From Burkholderia sp. Bp9143 (GTDB lineage: Bacteria; Pseudomonadota; Gammaproteobacteria; Burkholderiales; Burkholderiaceae), in the NCBI RefSeq assembly GCF_003853645.1, contig NZ_QTPO01000062.1:1-44424 (forward strand): a DNA stretch of 44,424 nt, in the 5' to 3' direction. Numbering within the stretch: position 1 is the stretch's first letter; every line of letters begins with the position of its first letter. Positions 34,273 through 42,062 of this stretch are shown one piece after another. Below the pieces are notes generated by a model that made no database searches, was not told the origin of the DNA, and saw only the letters and a list, made by a program, of their open reading frames with translations. The translations under genes and the position numbers were made by a program.

Positions 34273-35178
34273 ATGCAAAACCTCGACGCGCTTTTGATCT
34301 TTACCCGTGTCGCCGAAATGACGAGCTTCACGCGAGCGGCCGAAAGCCTGGGCATCCAGAAAGGACGTGTCTCGATGGTGATCCGCAGGCTCGAGCGCGA
34401 CGTGGGCGTCGCGCTGTTGCATCGGACGACGAGAAGCGTGCAGTTGACCGAGGACGGACGCGCGTTCTATTCGCGCGCCCGGGATCTGCTGGCCGAAGTC
34501 CAGGAGTTGCAATCGATGTTCTCGGGTAACGGCACGCGCCTGCGGGGAAGATTGCGCGTCGACATGCCGACCGAGCTGGCACGCAGCGTCGTGGTTCCCG
34601 CACTCCCGCAATTGATGGCGGCGCATCCCGAGCTGGAGCTGGAACTTTCGAGCACCGATCGGCGTGTCGATCTCGTGCAGGAGGGATTCGATTGCGTGAT
34701 CCGTCTGGGTCCGATCGTGGACGAGACGCTGGTCGCCCGACCGTTGGGCCGGCTGCGCATGATCAATGCGGCGAGCCCCGGCTATCTGGCACGGTACGGC
34801 GTTCCGCGTACGCTCGACGATCTGCTCGGTCAAGGGCACCGGATGGTTCACTACACGCTGACACTCGGGGCGCGTCATCCGGGATGGGAGTACCCGAACG
34901 GCAACGGCTATGCGTCACTCCCCTTGCCGAGCGCGATGCAGGTCAACAGCGTGCAGACCTATCACGCAGCCGGGCTTGCCGGCATCGGGTTGATCCAGGC
35001 CGGATATTCAGGGGTCGCGAATCACATCGAAAGCGGTGCGCTGGTGGAGTTGCTGCCCGATCTGCGTCCCGAGCCGCTCGCCGCGTCGCTCGTCGTGGCC
35101 CATCGGCGCAATCTGTCGCCGCGCGTCCGGGCGTTCATGGACTGGATCGAGGGGGTGTTGGAGCCTTATTTCGATTAG
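34273..35178 (+). CDS. LysR family transcriptional regulator
   Basis: A 301-residue LysR protein of full length. The helix-turn-helix (ALLIFTRVAEMTSFTRAAE, then IQKGRVSMVIRRLERDVG) occupies residues 5-65. The effector domain has the DVRL-like segment RRVDLVQEGFDCVIRLGPI of the CrgA/DsdC-like group. It is divergent from the flavodoxin-like and aldo/keto reductase genes, with about 118 bp between starts, and probably controls them. A run of G-rich DNA starts at its stop codon. Confidence 0.92.
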   Translation: MQNLDALLIFTRVAEMTSFTRAAESLGIQKGRVSMVIRRLERDVGVALLHRTTRSVQLTEDGRAFYSRARDLLAEVQELQSMFSGNGTRLRGRLRVDMPTELARSVVVPALPQLMAAHPELELELSSTDRRVDLVQEGFDCVIRLGPIVDETLVARPLGRLRMINAASPGYLARYGVPRTLDDLLGQGHRMVHYTLTLGARHPGWEYPNGNGYASLPLPSAMQVNSVQTYHAAGLAGIGLIQAGYSGVANHIESGALVELLPDLRPEPLAASLVVAHRRNLSPRVRAFMDWIEGVLEPYFD

Positions 35179-35209
35179 GGGTGGGGGTGGGGCTTGGGGA
35201 GGCGGGGGG
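35178..35209 (+). other. G-quadruplex motif at the stop of the LysR gene
   Basis: G-runs of 4, 5, 4 and 4 bases with loops T, T and CTT occupy 35178-35199, and a further run of six G ends at 35209. The first G is the last base of the TAG. Loops this short are canonical for a stable quadruplex, on the coding strand and so also in the mRNA. Confidence 0.6.
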
Positions 35210-35297
35210 CGACTGTGGTTGAGCGGTTGCTGTGGCCGGTAGCGGTCGGGCCAACCCGGTCGCTAGAGATACCTCTTTCCCAACGACCGTTTCCAAG

Positions 35298-35369
35298 GGC
35301 GGATTCAACCGGTCGATGCAACAGCTTGATGGAATCGTTCAGCCGATGTATCGACCGGTTGAATCCGCC
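35298..35369. repeat. Perfect 19-bp inverted repeat in intergenic DNA
   Basis: GGCGGATTCAACCGGTCGA at 35298-35316 is exactly inverted at 35351-35369, with 34 bases between. The 435-bp gap 35179-35614 has no gene I can support. It also contains the GTCGCACCACCTCGGCG string shared with the gap near 8060. This may be a dispersed intergenic element or an element end. Confidence 0.6.
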
Positions 35370-35614
35370 ACCGAACTCGGCCGGCCACCGCCCACCGACA
35401 CTCGACCGGCGCAGATCGACCCGAAGCGGTCCCACAACGCGCAGCATCGGTAATGGCTGTTCTCTGGGGAAAAGCGGTCGTCCGGCCCGACGTCGCACCA
35501 CCTCGGCGTTGCCTGCCCGACGGTAAGGCGGCACGCCACAGGCGCGGTAACGCTCACGTGTCATCCTCAAACCTCAAACGTCATTCCGACAATGAGGTCA
35601 GAGGGGTGCGGGAT

Positions 35615-36679
35615 TCAGTACGTGCCTGATACGGATACCATTGCGCCGGAACGAGCACTTTCCGAGATGGCATCCAAAGTAGCAGCGATGTCAAGACTTG
35701 CCCGCTCGGCATCCCCCAGTATTGTTCGCGGTTCTACTCCACGAACGAGTCGGGCGAACATTTCAGCCGCGAACAGGAACCCGCTGCCAGCGCGTGACGA
35801 CACGTCTTCAAAAGGAATAGTTTGAGCCATCCCTCGTCGAACGCACATTCGACTTGGCAGATAGCCTCTTTCATCTCCCCCGGCAACGTCACTCGTGTGA
35901 TTGAGATACTCTGTGTAAATGGTGCCCTCTGAACCGACTATCGTTGCATGTCGATGATTTGCGCCATCCATCGCACACGAGATTTGCGCCCGTCGCCCAT
36001 CGTCATATTCGAAGAGTGCCATCGTACTTATGTCCACGCCTGAATCGGTCATGACGGATCGTGCCGTGACGCGCGAGGGAGCACAGCCCATCACGAGACG
36101 AACCAGGCTTGCGGTGTAGCTTCCGGCATCAAGTAGCGCGCCCCCGCCAAGTTCGGGTTTGAGGCGGATATTGGTCTTGGGGCTTCCTACCTGAAAGCCG
36201 AAACTGGCACTGACCGATCGTACCTCTCCAATGGTTCCGCTCGCGACAAGCTCCCGTAGTGCTTGCATCTGTGGCTGAAACCAGTATGGATATGCCTCGA
36301 GCAGCACGGTTCCATTACGATCGGCCGCTTCAAACATCGATTCGACTTCCTGTCGGCTTACTGCCAGTGGTTTCTCGCATAGCACATGCTTTCCCGCATT
36401 TGCAGCCTTGATCACCCACTCCGCATGCATGCTGTTGGGTAGGGGCAGATAGATTGCCTCGATACCCGGATCTTCCAGCATTGCCTCGTAGCTCGAAAAA
36501 TTTCGGGCAACGCCGTTTTCAATGGCGAATGTGTGAGCAGTTTGTCCACTCCGACTCGCGACTGCATCGACGAACGCAACCGAGCTGCCACGGACGTCCC
36601 GGATGAACTGCCGAGCGATATTCGCGCATCCGAGGACGCCGATTCTTACTGGGGCGACCGTTGTATAAGGTGTGCTCAT
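35615..36679 (-). CDS. Gfo/Idh/MocA family oxidoreductase
   Basis: A 354-residue NAD(P)-dependent dehydrogenase. The ATG at 36679 (MSTPYTTVAPVRIGVLG) is the natural start; a longer frame runs into the inserted IS66. Seen: VRIGVLGCANIARQF (Rossmann), LPNSMHAEWVIKAANAGKHV and CEKPLAV (the EKP motif), and GGGALLDAGSYTASLVRLVMG in the catalytic domain. Relatives oxidise sugars, dihydrodiols and cyclitols. Before the IS66 insertion it would have followed the AEC permease gene by about 56 bp, so it probably belonged to the same operon as the dehydroquinase cluster. Confidence 0.9.
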   Translation of the reverse strand: MSTPYTTVAPVRIGVLGCANIARQFIRDVRGSSVAFVDAVASRSGQTAHTFAIENGVARNFSSYEAMLEDPGIEAIYLPLPNSMHAEWVIKAANAGKHVLCEKPLAVSRQEVESMFEAADRNGTVLLEAYPYWFQPQMQALRELVASGTIGEVRSVSASFGFQVGSPKTNIRLKPELGGGALLDAGSYTASLVRLVMGCAPSRVTARSVMTDSGVDISTMALFEYDDGRRAQISCAMDGANHRHATIVGSEGTIYTEYLNHTSDVAGGDERGYLPSRMCVRRGMAQTIPFEDVSSRAGSGFLFAAEMFARLVRGVEPRTILGDAERASLDIAATLDAISESARSGAMVSVSGTY

Positions 36680-36727
36680 CTCAATAAACTCATACACGTG
36701 ACTTGCGTTGAAGAAGGCTGTGCGGCC

Positions 36728-36735
36728 GAACAAGT
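36728..36735. repeat. Target-site duplication of IS66, left copy
   Basis: GAACAAGT directly before the element; the identical octamer follows its other end at 39360-39367. Eight bases is the length expected for IS66 insertions. Confidence 0.92.
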
Positions 36736-36785
36736 GTAAGCGATCCATTATCGGCGTCTACCCAACGGCGCTCTGAGCGAGGAGC

Positions 36786-36820
36786 ATAGGTGTCCACCTA
36801 TTTTGGAGGTGGACACCTAT
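36786..36820 (+). promoter_or_regulatory. Perfect 14-bp hairpin covering the tnpA start
   Basis: ATAGGTGTCCACCT at 36786-36799 pairs with 36807-36820 around a 7-base loop. The right arm includes the GGAGGT ribosome site's end and the first two bases of the tnpA ATG at 36819. When folded, the start region would be closed. A similar hairpin precedes the chimeric frame of the deleted IS66 copy. Confidence 0.7.
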
Positions 36821-37349
36821 GGCTGACAAAGACTCTGAGTTGAGAGTAGTTCGTCAAAACAGCGACGGCCGTCGCCGCTACGACGAGAAGGGCAAACGCG
36901 CATTGGTCGAGGCGGCGTTACGCCCGGGCGTGTCGGTGGCTCGCCTGGCGCAGGAGCACGGGATCAACGCCAACCTGCTACGCAAGTGGATTTCGAAGTA
37001 TCTGATGGAGCGCGAGAAAGGCCTCGTGCCGGCGTCGCAAGATAATGAGACTCAAGGGCGCGATTTACCCCTCGCCGTCGAGGTGATCGATGGTGTGGCT
37101 ATCGATCTCCCGGGTTCGCTCAAGCGCATCTCGGCTACGGCACCACCATCTGCGTTCGTGCCGATCGTCTCGAAGCCGTCGTTGACATCGCCCACACCAC
37201 CCTCAGCATCGATGACGCTCGCGTTGCATGTGCGTTTATCCAACGGTGTCGAACTCGAGCTGGGCAAGGCCATCGCGACCGTCGACGAACTGACGACCTT
37301 GGTTCAGATCCTGGGGAGGATGCCGTGTTCCGGTTCGACGAAGGCTTGA
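36819..37349 (+). CDS. tnpA: IS66 TnpA accessory transposition protein
   Basis: A 176-residue protein. The N-terminal helix-turn-helix (YDEKGKRALVEAALRPGVSVARLAQEHGIN and LLRKWI) is of the IS66 OrfA/transposase_8 type. The second half is a low-complexity linker and a conserved tail with LSNGVELELGKA and ELTTLVQILGRM. It overlaps tnpB by 25 bases, the usual IS66 arrangement that suggests coupled translation. Confidence 0.92.
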   Translation: MADKDSELRVVRQNSDGRRRYDEKGKRALVEAALRPGVSVARLAQEHGINANLLRKWISKYLMEREKGLVPASQDNETQGRDLPLAVEVIDGVAIDLPGSLKRISATAPPSAFVPIVSKPSLTSPTPPSASMTLALHVRLSNGVELELGKAIATVDELTTLVQILGRMPCSGSTKA

Positions 37350-37678
37350 AGGTCTACCTGCACCGCGATCCTGTCGACTTCCGCTACGGCATGAACAGCC
37401 TGTCGATTCTCGTCGAACAGTCGATGCGACTGAACCCGATGGATGCTTCGCTCTACGTGTTCGGCAATCGGCGTCGTGATCGGATCAAGATCCTCGGCTG
37501 GGATGGGAACGGCTTCTGGCTGCTGATGAAACGCCTCGAGGCCGATCGCTTCACCTGGCCAGACAAGAAAACCGAGGTCGTGACGATGACGACGGACCTG
37601 CTGCACGCGTTGCTCGACGGCGACGACATTACCACGATCCAGCGGCATCCGAAGCGCGAATATCGTCGCGTGAGCTGA
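37325..37678 (+). CDS. tnpB: IS66 TnpB accessory protein
   Basis: A 117-residue IS66 Orf2 protein from a GTG at 37325. Conserved features are LHRDPVDFRYGMNSLS, VFGNRRRDRIKILGWDGNGFWLLMKRLE and FTWP. Required with TnpA and TnpC for transposition in studied IS66 elements; its biochemical role is not settled. Length is normal. Confidence 0.93.
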   Translation: MFRFDEGLKVYLHRDPVDFRYGMNSLSILVEQSMRLNPMDASLYVFGNRRRDRIKILGWDGNGFWLLMKRLEADRFTWPDKKTEVVTMTTDLLHALLDGDDITTIQRHPKREYRRVS

Positions 37679-37708
37679 ACGTGTGATCGACATGTCTGTC
37701 CAATCGGC

Positions 37709-39289
37709 ATGCCGATCCAGGTCGCGATCACCGCCGACGAACTTGCTGCGCTACTCGCGATACGCGAGGCGTATGGTTCGCTTCAGCGCGAGCATGAAGA
37801 GGTTCGCAGTACGCTGCGCCTCGTGACGGCGGAACGCGATCTCGCCGAAGAACGACTCCGATCCTACCGCCACGAACTGTTCGGCGCGAAGAGCGAGGCA
37901 CGAACCTCGGAACAGCTCGGTCTGTTCAATGAAGCCGAGGCGCTCGGTGCGAACGCGACGCCCGCACTGGAAGATACGCCGGAGTCGACGGTCGCTGCAC
38001 ATACGCGCAAAAAGCGCGGTCATCGCAAGCCGCTCGATCCCAACCTGCCGCGCGACGTTGTGCGACACGAACTACCCGAAGCCGAACGCTTCTGCACGAA
38101 TGACGGTCATGCGCTCGTCGAGTTCGGCGTGGAGATCAGCGAGCAACTCGATGTGATCCCCGAGCAGCTTCGCGTGATCCAGCATCAACGCGTCAAATAT
38201 GCGTGTCCGTGCTGCGATCTCGGCATCAAGGTTACACCGGCGCCGCCGCGCATCATCCCTCGCGGACTGTTAAGCGAATCGGCACTCGCGTGGATCGCTA
38301 CCGGAAAGTATCAGTTCGGGATGCCTATCTATCGCCAGGCCGGTTTGCTGCGTCGCTTCGGCGGCGACATCTCGTCGAACACGATCGCCGCCAGCATGGT
38401 CCGCGTCGGCCTCGCGGCGCAGCCGGTGATTAACCTGATGCGCGACGCGTTGCTCGACGCCGAGTTGATTTACTGCGACGAGACGACGCTCCAGGTACTG
38501 AAGGAAGAAGGCCGACGACCACAAACGACGAGCTACCTCTGGGCGCAGATGACCGACTCGGGTGTTCCCATCCGCTGCTTCACCTATACGCCGGGGCGCG
38601 GCACCAAGTTGGCCGACAGGCTGTTCACCGGGATTCGCGAGGGCGCGGTCATGATGACCGACGGCTACGAGCCCTACAACGACATCGCTCAACGTCACCA
38701 GCTCGTGCACCTTGGATGCTGGGTTCACGTGAGACGGTACTTCGTCAAAGCGGAAGACAGCGTACCGAAGGCAGCCCGAACGCCCGATCTGCTCGCGACG
38801 CGCTTCATCAAGCTGATCGGCAGGCTGTTCGCCGCCGAGGCCCGCAGCGCGACGTGGATGGCCGAACGACGACAGCGGTTGCGACGACGATACAGCGCGC
38901 GTGTGCTCGACTCGATCCACGCGCTAATGCGCGAGCAGTCATCCGGCGTCGTACCGAAAAGTTTGCTCGGCAAGGGACTGACCTACCTGCGCGCGCAATG
39001 GCCGAAGCTGATCCGCTACGTCGAGAACGGCGACTGGCCCATCTCGAACAATCCCTGCGAAAACGCGATTCGCCCGTTCTGCGTCGGGCGCCGCGGGTGG
39101 CTGTTCTCGGACACCATCGACGGTGCGAACGCGAGCGCCAACCTGTACTCTCTCGTCGAAACCTGCAAGGCCGGCGGTATCGATCCGTATCGCTATCTCA
39201 CCTGGCTGTTCCAGCGTCTCCCACTGGCGAAGACCGTCGACGACTACGACGCGCTGCTTCCCTGGAAAATGCCGGCCGATCTCCGCTGA
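37709..39289 (+). CDS. tnpC: IS66 TnpC transposase (DDE)
   Basis: A 526-residue transposase of full length. An N-terminal coiled coil (residues about 25-60, LQREHEEVRSTLRLVTAERD) precedes a zinc-binding region with CPCC. The DDE catalytic residues are visible as Asp in LIYCDETTLQVL, Asp in MTDGYEPYN and Glu in NPCENAIRPFCVGRRGW. No frameshift or stop interrupts it, so the element should be active or recently so. Confidence 0.94.
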   Translation: MPIQVAITADELAALLAIREAYGSLQREHEEVRSTLRLVTAERDLAEERLRSYRHELFGAKSEARTSEQLGLFNEAEALGANATPALEDTPESTVAAHTRKKRGHRKPLDPNLPRDVVRHELPEAERFCTNDGHALVEFGVEISEQLDVIPEQLRVIQHQRVKYACPCCDLGIKVTPAPPRIIPRGLLSESALAWIATGKYQFGMPIYRQAGLLRRFGGDISSNTIAASMVRVGLAAQPVINLMRDALLDAELIYCDETTLQVLKEEGRRPQTTSYLWAQMTDSGVPIRCFTYTPGRGTKLADRLFTGIREGAVMMTDGYEPYNDIAQRHQLVHLGCWVHVRRYFVKAEDSVPKAARTPDLLATRFIKLIGRLFAAEARSATWMAERRQRLRRRYSARVLDSIHALMREQSSGVVPKSLLGKGLTYLRAQWPKLIRYVENGDWPISNNPCENAIRPFCVGRRGWLFSDTIDGANASANLYSLVETCKAGGIDPYRYLTWLFQRLPLAKTVDDYDALLPWKMPADLR

Positions 39290-39359
39290 CCCGCATTGCT
39301 ACCACACCTCACCCGTTCTGCCACCTCACTCTGAGGGGCGTCGTTCGTGGATCGCTTAC

Positions 39360-39367
39360 GAACAAGT
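39360..39367. repeat. Target-site duplication of IS66, right copy
   Basis: GAACAAGT, identical to 36728-36735, immediately outside the right terminal repeat. Confidence 0.92.
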
Positions 39368-40318
39368 CTATAGCCAGACCAGCACTGAGCGGAGAACGTA
39401 CAAGCTTGTAGTGATTGTGGCGAAGGCCGTGAGTGTTGCGAAAAGCAGCACGGCGGCGCAGAAACTCTCTTGGCCGTACTTTTGCGCCAGGATCGGATAG
39501 ATGCCGATCATCGGCGCGCTGGCGTACACAGTTGCTGCAGCACGTAACGGTGGGTCATCGGACACCACCAGCCAGGCAAGCGCTCCGACCGCAAGTGGAT
39601 GCAAGAGAAGCTTGCATAGCGAGACCGTGAGCACTTCACCCTTGAATCCAGCTAGGCTCAAATTCACAAGAGAGCCACCGATTACGAAGAGTGCCACCGC
39701 CGTTGAAGACATCGCCAGCATGGCGACAGTCCGTGAAAACAGCTCCCCGACAGGAATACCAAGCAGCGCTACGCAAAACCCGGCGATGATTGCGATGATC
39801 ATCGGGTTGCGTATCAGTTGACGCATCGATTCAAGAAAGACAAGATGCCAGCTCCCTGCCGTGGACGAGTTACTGTCTGCCAGTGTGATCGACAGCGGAA
39901 TCATCAACAGATTCTCGACCAATAGATTCGATGCAAGCGCTACTGCAGCGGCCTTCGCGCCAACCACCTGCATGGCGATCGGGTACCCTACGTAACCGCT
40001 GTTTGAAGTGGACATTCCCAGTGCGTAAAGTGCACTGATCGTGACACCCTTTCGTCGACGCCATCCATTCCAGGCAAAGCCGGCGGCCATCAGGACAAAC
40101 GAACCGATGGCGTAGGCGAGAAGATAGTGCCAGTGCACGAACTCTTGCGCACGATGCTGCGATAGCGCCGAAAATATGAGTGCAGGCAGGGCGAATTTCA
40201 CTACGAATGTGCCAAGCACCCGAATTTCAGACTTCGAGAAAACTCCGTAGTGTCCTGCGACGTAACCCAGCGCAATGATGAGGTAGATCGGGCCAGTGAC
40301 GGTCAAGATGGTCAGCAT
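39368..40318 (-). CDS. AEC family (auxin efflux carrier-like) permease
   Basis: A 316-residue membrane protein with about ten hydrophobic helices in two halves, of the AEC family that moves malate, malonate or other organic acids. Seen: LTVTGPIYLIIALGYVAGHYG at the N-terminus, FVVKFALPALIFSAL, MSTSNSGYVGYPIAM and the second-half Asn/Pro-rich turn APMIGIYPILAQKYG. Its TAG at 39368-39370 abuts the IS66 target duplication, so the insertion leaves the protein intact but cuts it off from the downstream Gfo/Idh gene. It lies 190 bp after the dehydroquinase gene. Confidence 0.88.
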   Translation of the reverse strand: MLTILTVTGPIYLIIALGYVAGHYGVFSKSEIRVLGTFVVKFALPALIFSALSQHRAQEFVHWHYLLAYAIGSFVLMAAGFAWNGWRRRKGVTISALYALGMSTSNSGYVGYPIAMQVVGAKAAAVALASNLLVENLLMIPLSITLADSNSSTAGSWHLVFLESMRQLIRNPMIIAIIAGFCVALLGIPVGELFSRTVAMLAMSSTAVALFVIGGSLVNLSLAGFKGEVLTVSLCKLLLHPLAVGALAWLVVSDDPPLRAAATVYASAPMIGIYPILAQKYGQESFCAAVLLFATLTAFATITTSLYVLRSVLVWL

Positions 40319-40508
40319 TGGCAGGTAGCCCTTTTTTGCAGCTCCATTGATCCTAGGTAGCCGCTATGCGCGCGACGCGCGTATGGGCGCGCGCCAGGTT
40401 TCCATCGCACCGCAGATCGAAGCAATCCAGGCGCGCCGCTGCATCGACAGGCAATGTATGGCGCACGACGGCAGCCACAGGATGTCGATGCGGCGGACTG
40501 ATGCATCA

Positions 40509-40958
40509 TCAACCCTTGTTTGCCTCGGTGGCCGCGGCAACCGCTGCCCGCAGCGCGAGCAGATAGCTGTCGAGCCCGAACCCGCAGATCTGCCCTTTCA
40601 CGACCTCGGCGAACACCGAGTGATGCCGGAATGCCTCGCGCGCGTGGATGTTGGACATATGGAGCTCGACGACCGGCACGGTCAGGATGGCCAGTGCGTC
40701 GCGAATGCCGTAGCTGTAGTGGGTCCACGCGCCGGCATTGATTAACACTGCATCGATGCCTTCGGAGAAGGCCTTGTGAATGCGTTCGCACATCTCGCCT
40801 TCATGATTCGTCTGGAAGCTGTCGACCTCGACGTTCAACTCGCGGCCGAGCGCTTTGAGCTTATCGTCGATTTCGGCCAAAGCAATCGTCCCGTACTGAA
40901 CCGGGTCGCGCTTGCCGAACATGTTGTGGTTGATGCCGTGAAGCATGAGTACTTTCAT
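40509..40958 (-). CDS. aroQ: Divergent type II 3-dehydroquinate dehydratase
   Basis: A 149-residue protein of the AroQ family, which converts 3-dehydroquinate to 3-dehydroshikimate. The ATG at 40958 follows AGAGAG at good spacing. Conserved active-site features: Arg17 and Tyr22 of the lid (GKRDPVQYG), Asn74 (INAGAWTHYS), His100 (VELHMSNI) and Arg107 (AREAFRHHS). Two signatures are altered: LNGPNLN is LHGINHN at 6-12, and the THTSVAxRDA segment is THYSYGIRDA. The gene is last in an MHS transporter-Gfo/Idh-aroQ run with 25-bp gaps, so it looks catabolic. A shifted substrate is possible. Confidence 0.88.
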   Translation of the reverse strand: MKVLMLHGINHNMFGKRDPVQYGTIALAEIDDKLKALGRELNVEVDSFQTNHEGEMCERIHKAFSEGIDAVLINAGAWTHYSYGIRDALAILTVPVVELHMSNIHAREAFRHHSVFAEVVKGQICGFGLDSYLLALRAAVAAATEANKG

Positions 40959-40983
40959 TTCAATCTCTCTTCTATGTTGATTT

Positions 40984-42036
40984 TCAGTCACGCGGCAGTT
41001 CGACGATGGTGCCTTGCGTTGCCGCAGTCACAATGGCTTCGGTGATTCGCAGGTTCTTGAGGCCATCGCGGGCCGATACCAAGGGTGCCACCTCACCGCG
41101 AGCGACCGCGCCGAAGTGCTCCATCTGATGCTTGATGGGGTCGTCACGCACCATGCCGACCACGCCTACCTCGAACGGCTTCCACCAGGAGCGGTCTTCG
41201 TGTCGCGGATACGTTTTCAGACGCATCGTCGGAATCGCGAGGCTCCCGTTCGTGCCTGCAACGAGGTAACAGTCTTCGTCGTCGTAGGTAGGATAGGCCT
41301 TATTTTCCTGCGAGGTCTGCTCCCAACTGCGAGCACTAGCCGCCGTGTCCGACAGCATGAACGTACCGAGCGCACCACTTTCGAAACAAAGGTTGATTGC
41401 AACCGTGTCTTCGACCGGGAAATCTCTGGTTGCGTGCGACCTGAATGCCTGCACCGCGACGATGTCACCGCAAAGCATGCGGAGGTTGTGCACTTCGTGA
41501 ATCATGTTCAGCAGAATCGGGCCGGCGCCGATTTCGCGACGCCACGGAGCGTCGACGTAGTAGTGGTCGGGTTTCACAAACATCGCCGTACCCGTGACCG
41601 CAACCAGACGTCCGAGAACTCCGGAGTCGACCACTTGGCGGGCCTTCGCCATGATGGGGCTGTGGGCGCGATGGTGACCAATCAGAATTGGCACACGTGC
41701 ATCCTCGCCGACGCGGACTAAGGCTTCGGCTTCTGCGACGGTCGGCGCAATGGGCTTCTCGAGCAACATTGGTACGCCTGCTTCGAGAGACAGCTTGGCG
41801 TGTGCAACATGCAACTGATTCGGCGTGGCGAGGACGACGCCATCCGGTTTGTCTTTCTCGAACATTTCGTCGAGCGTGGCATACAGCGGCACGTTTTCCT
41901 TCTCTGCCAGCGCCTTCGCCGCTGGCGACGGGTCAACGATGGCGGAGAGCATACAGGTGTTGCTTCCAACGGCGACGCCGATATGTGCCTGTCCGATATA
42001 ACCGGCTCCGGCGACGGCGATTCGAGTCTTGCTCAT
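40984..42036 (-). CDS. Gfo/Idh/MocA family dehydrogenase
   Basis: A 350-residue NAD(P)-dependent dehydrogenase. Seen: RIAVAGAGYIGQAHI (Rossmann start), TPNQLHVAHAKLSLEAGVPMLLEKPIAPT (EKP motif) and GAGPILLNMIHEVHNLRMLCGD, where the family's catalytic His lies. The position between a shikimate-type transporter and a dehydroquinase suggests oxidation of quinate, shikimate or a related cyclitol; known quinate dehydrogenases mostly belong to other families, so this is inference. Gaps are 26 bp to the transporter gene and 25 bp to aroQ. Confidence 0.9.
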   Translation of the reverse strand: MSKTRIAVAGAGYIGQAHIGVAVGSNTCMLSAIVDPSPAAKALAEKENVPLYATLDEMFEKDKPDGVVLATPNQLHVAHAKLSLEAGVPMLLEKPIAPTVAEAEALVRVGEDARVPILIGHHRAHSPIMAKARQVVDSGVLGRLVAVTGTAMFVKPDHYYVDAPWRREIGAGPILLNMIHEVHNLRMLCGDIVAVQAFRSHATRDFPVEDTVAINLCFESGALGTFMLSDTAASARSWEQTSQENKAYPTYDDEDCYLVAGTNGSLAIPTMRLKTYPRHEDRSWWKPFEVGVVGMVRDDPIKHQMEHFGAVARGEVAPLVSARDGLKNLRITEAIVTAATQGTIVELPRD

Positions 42037-42062
42037 GTTTGCTGCTCCTTAATGGATTACGC

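Larger units (their letters stand above)
36736..39359 (+). mobile_element. Complete IS66-family insertion sequence, 2,624 bp
   Basis: Both ends begin GTAAGCGATCCA reading inward (12 identical bases, then partial identity). It carries tnpA, tnpB and tnpC in order on the plus strand and is flanked by the 8-bp duplication GAACAAGT. The element looks intact and recent. It sits one base-step outside the stop codon of the AEC permease gene and separates it from the Gfo/Idh gene. Confidence 0.95.
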
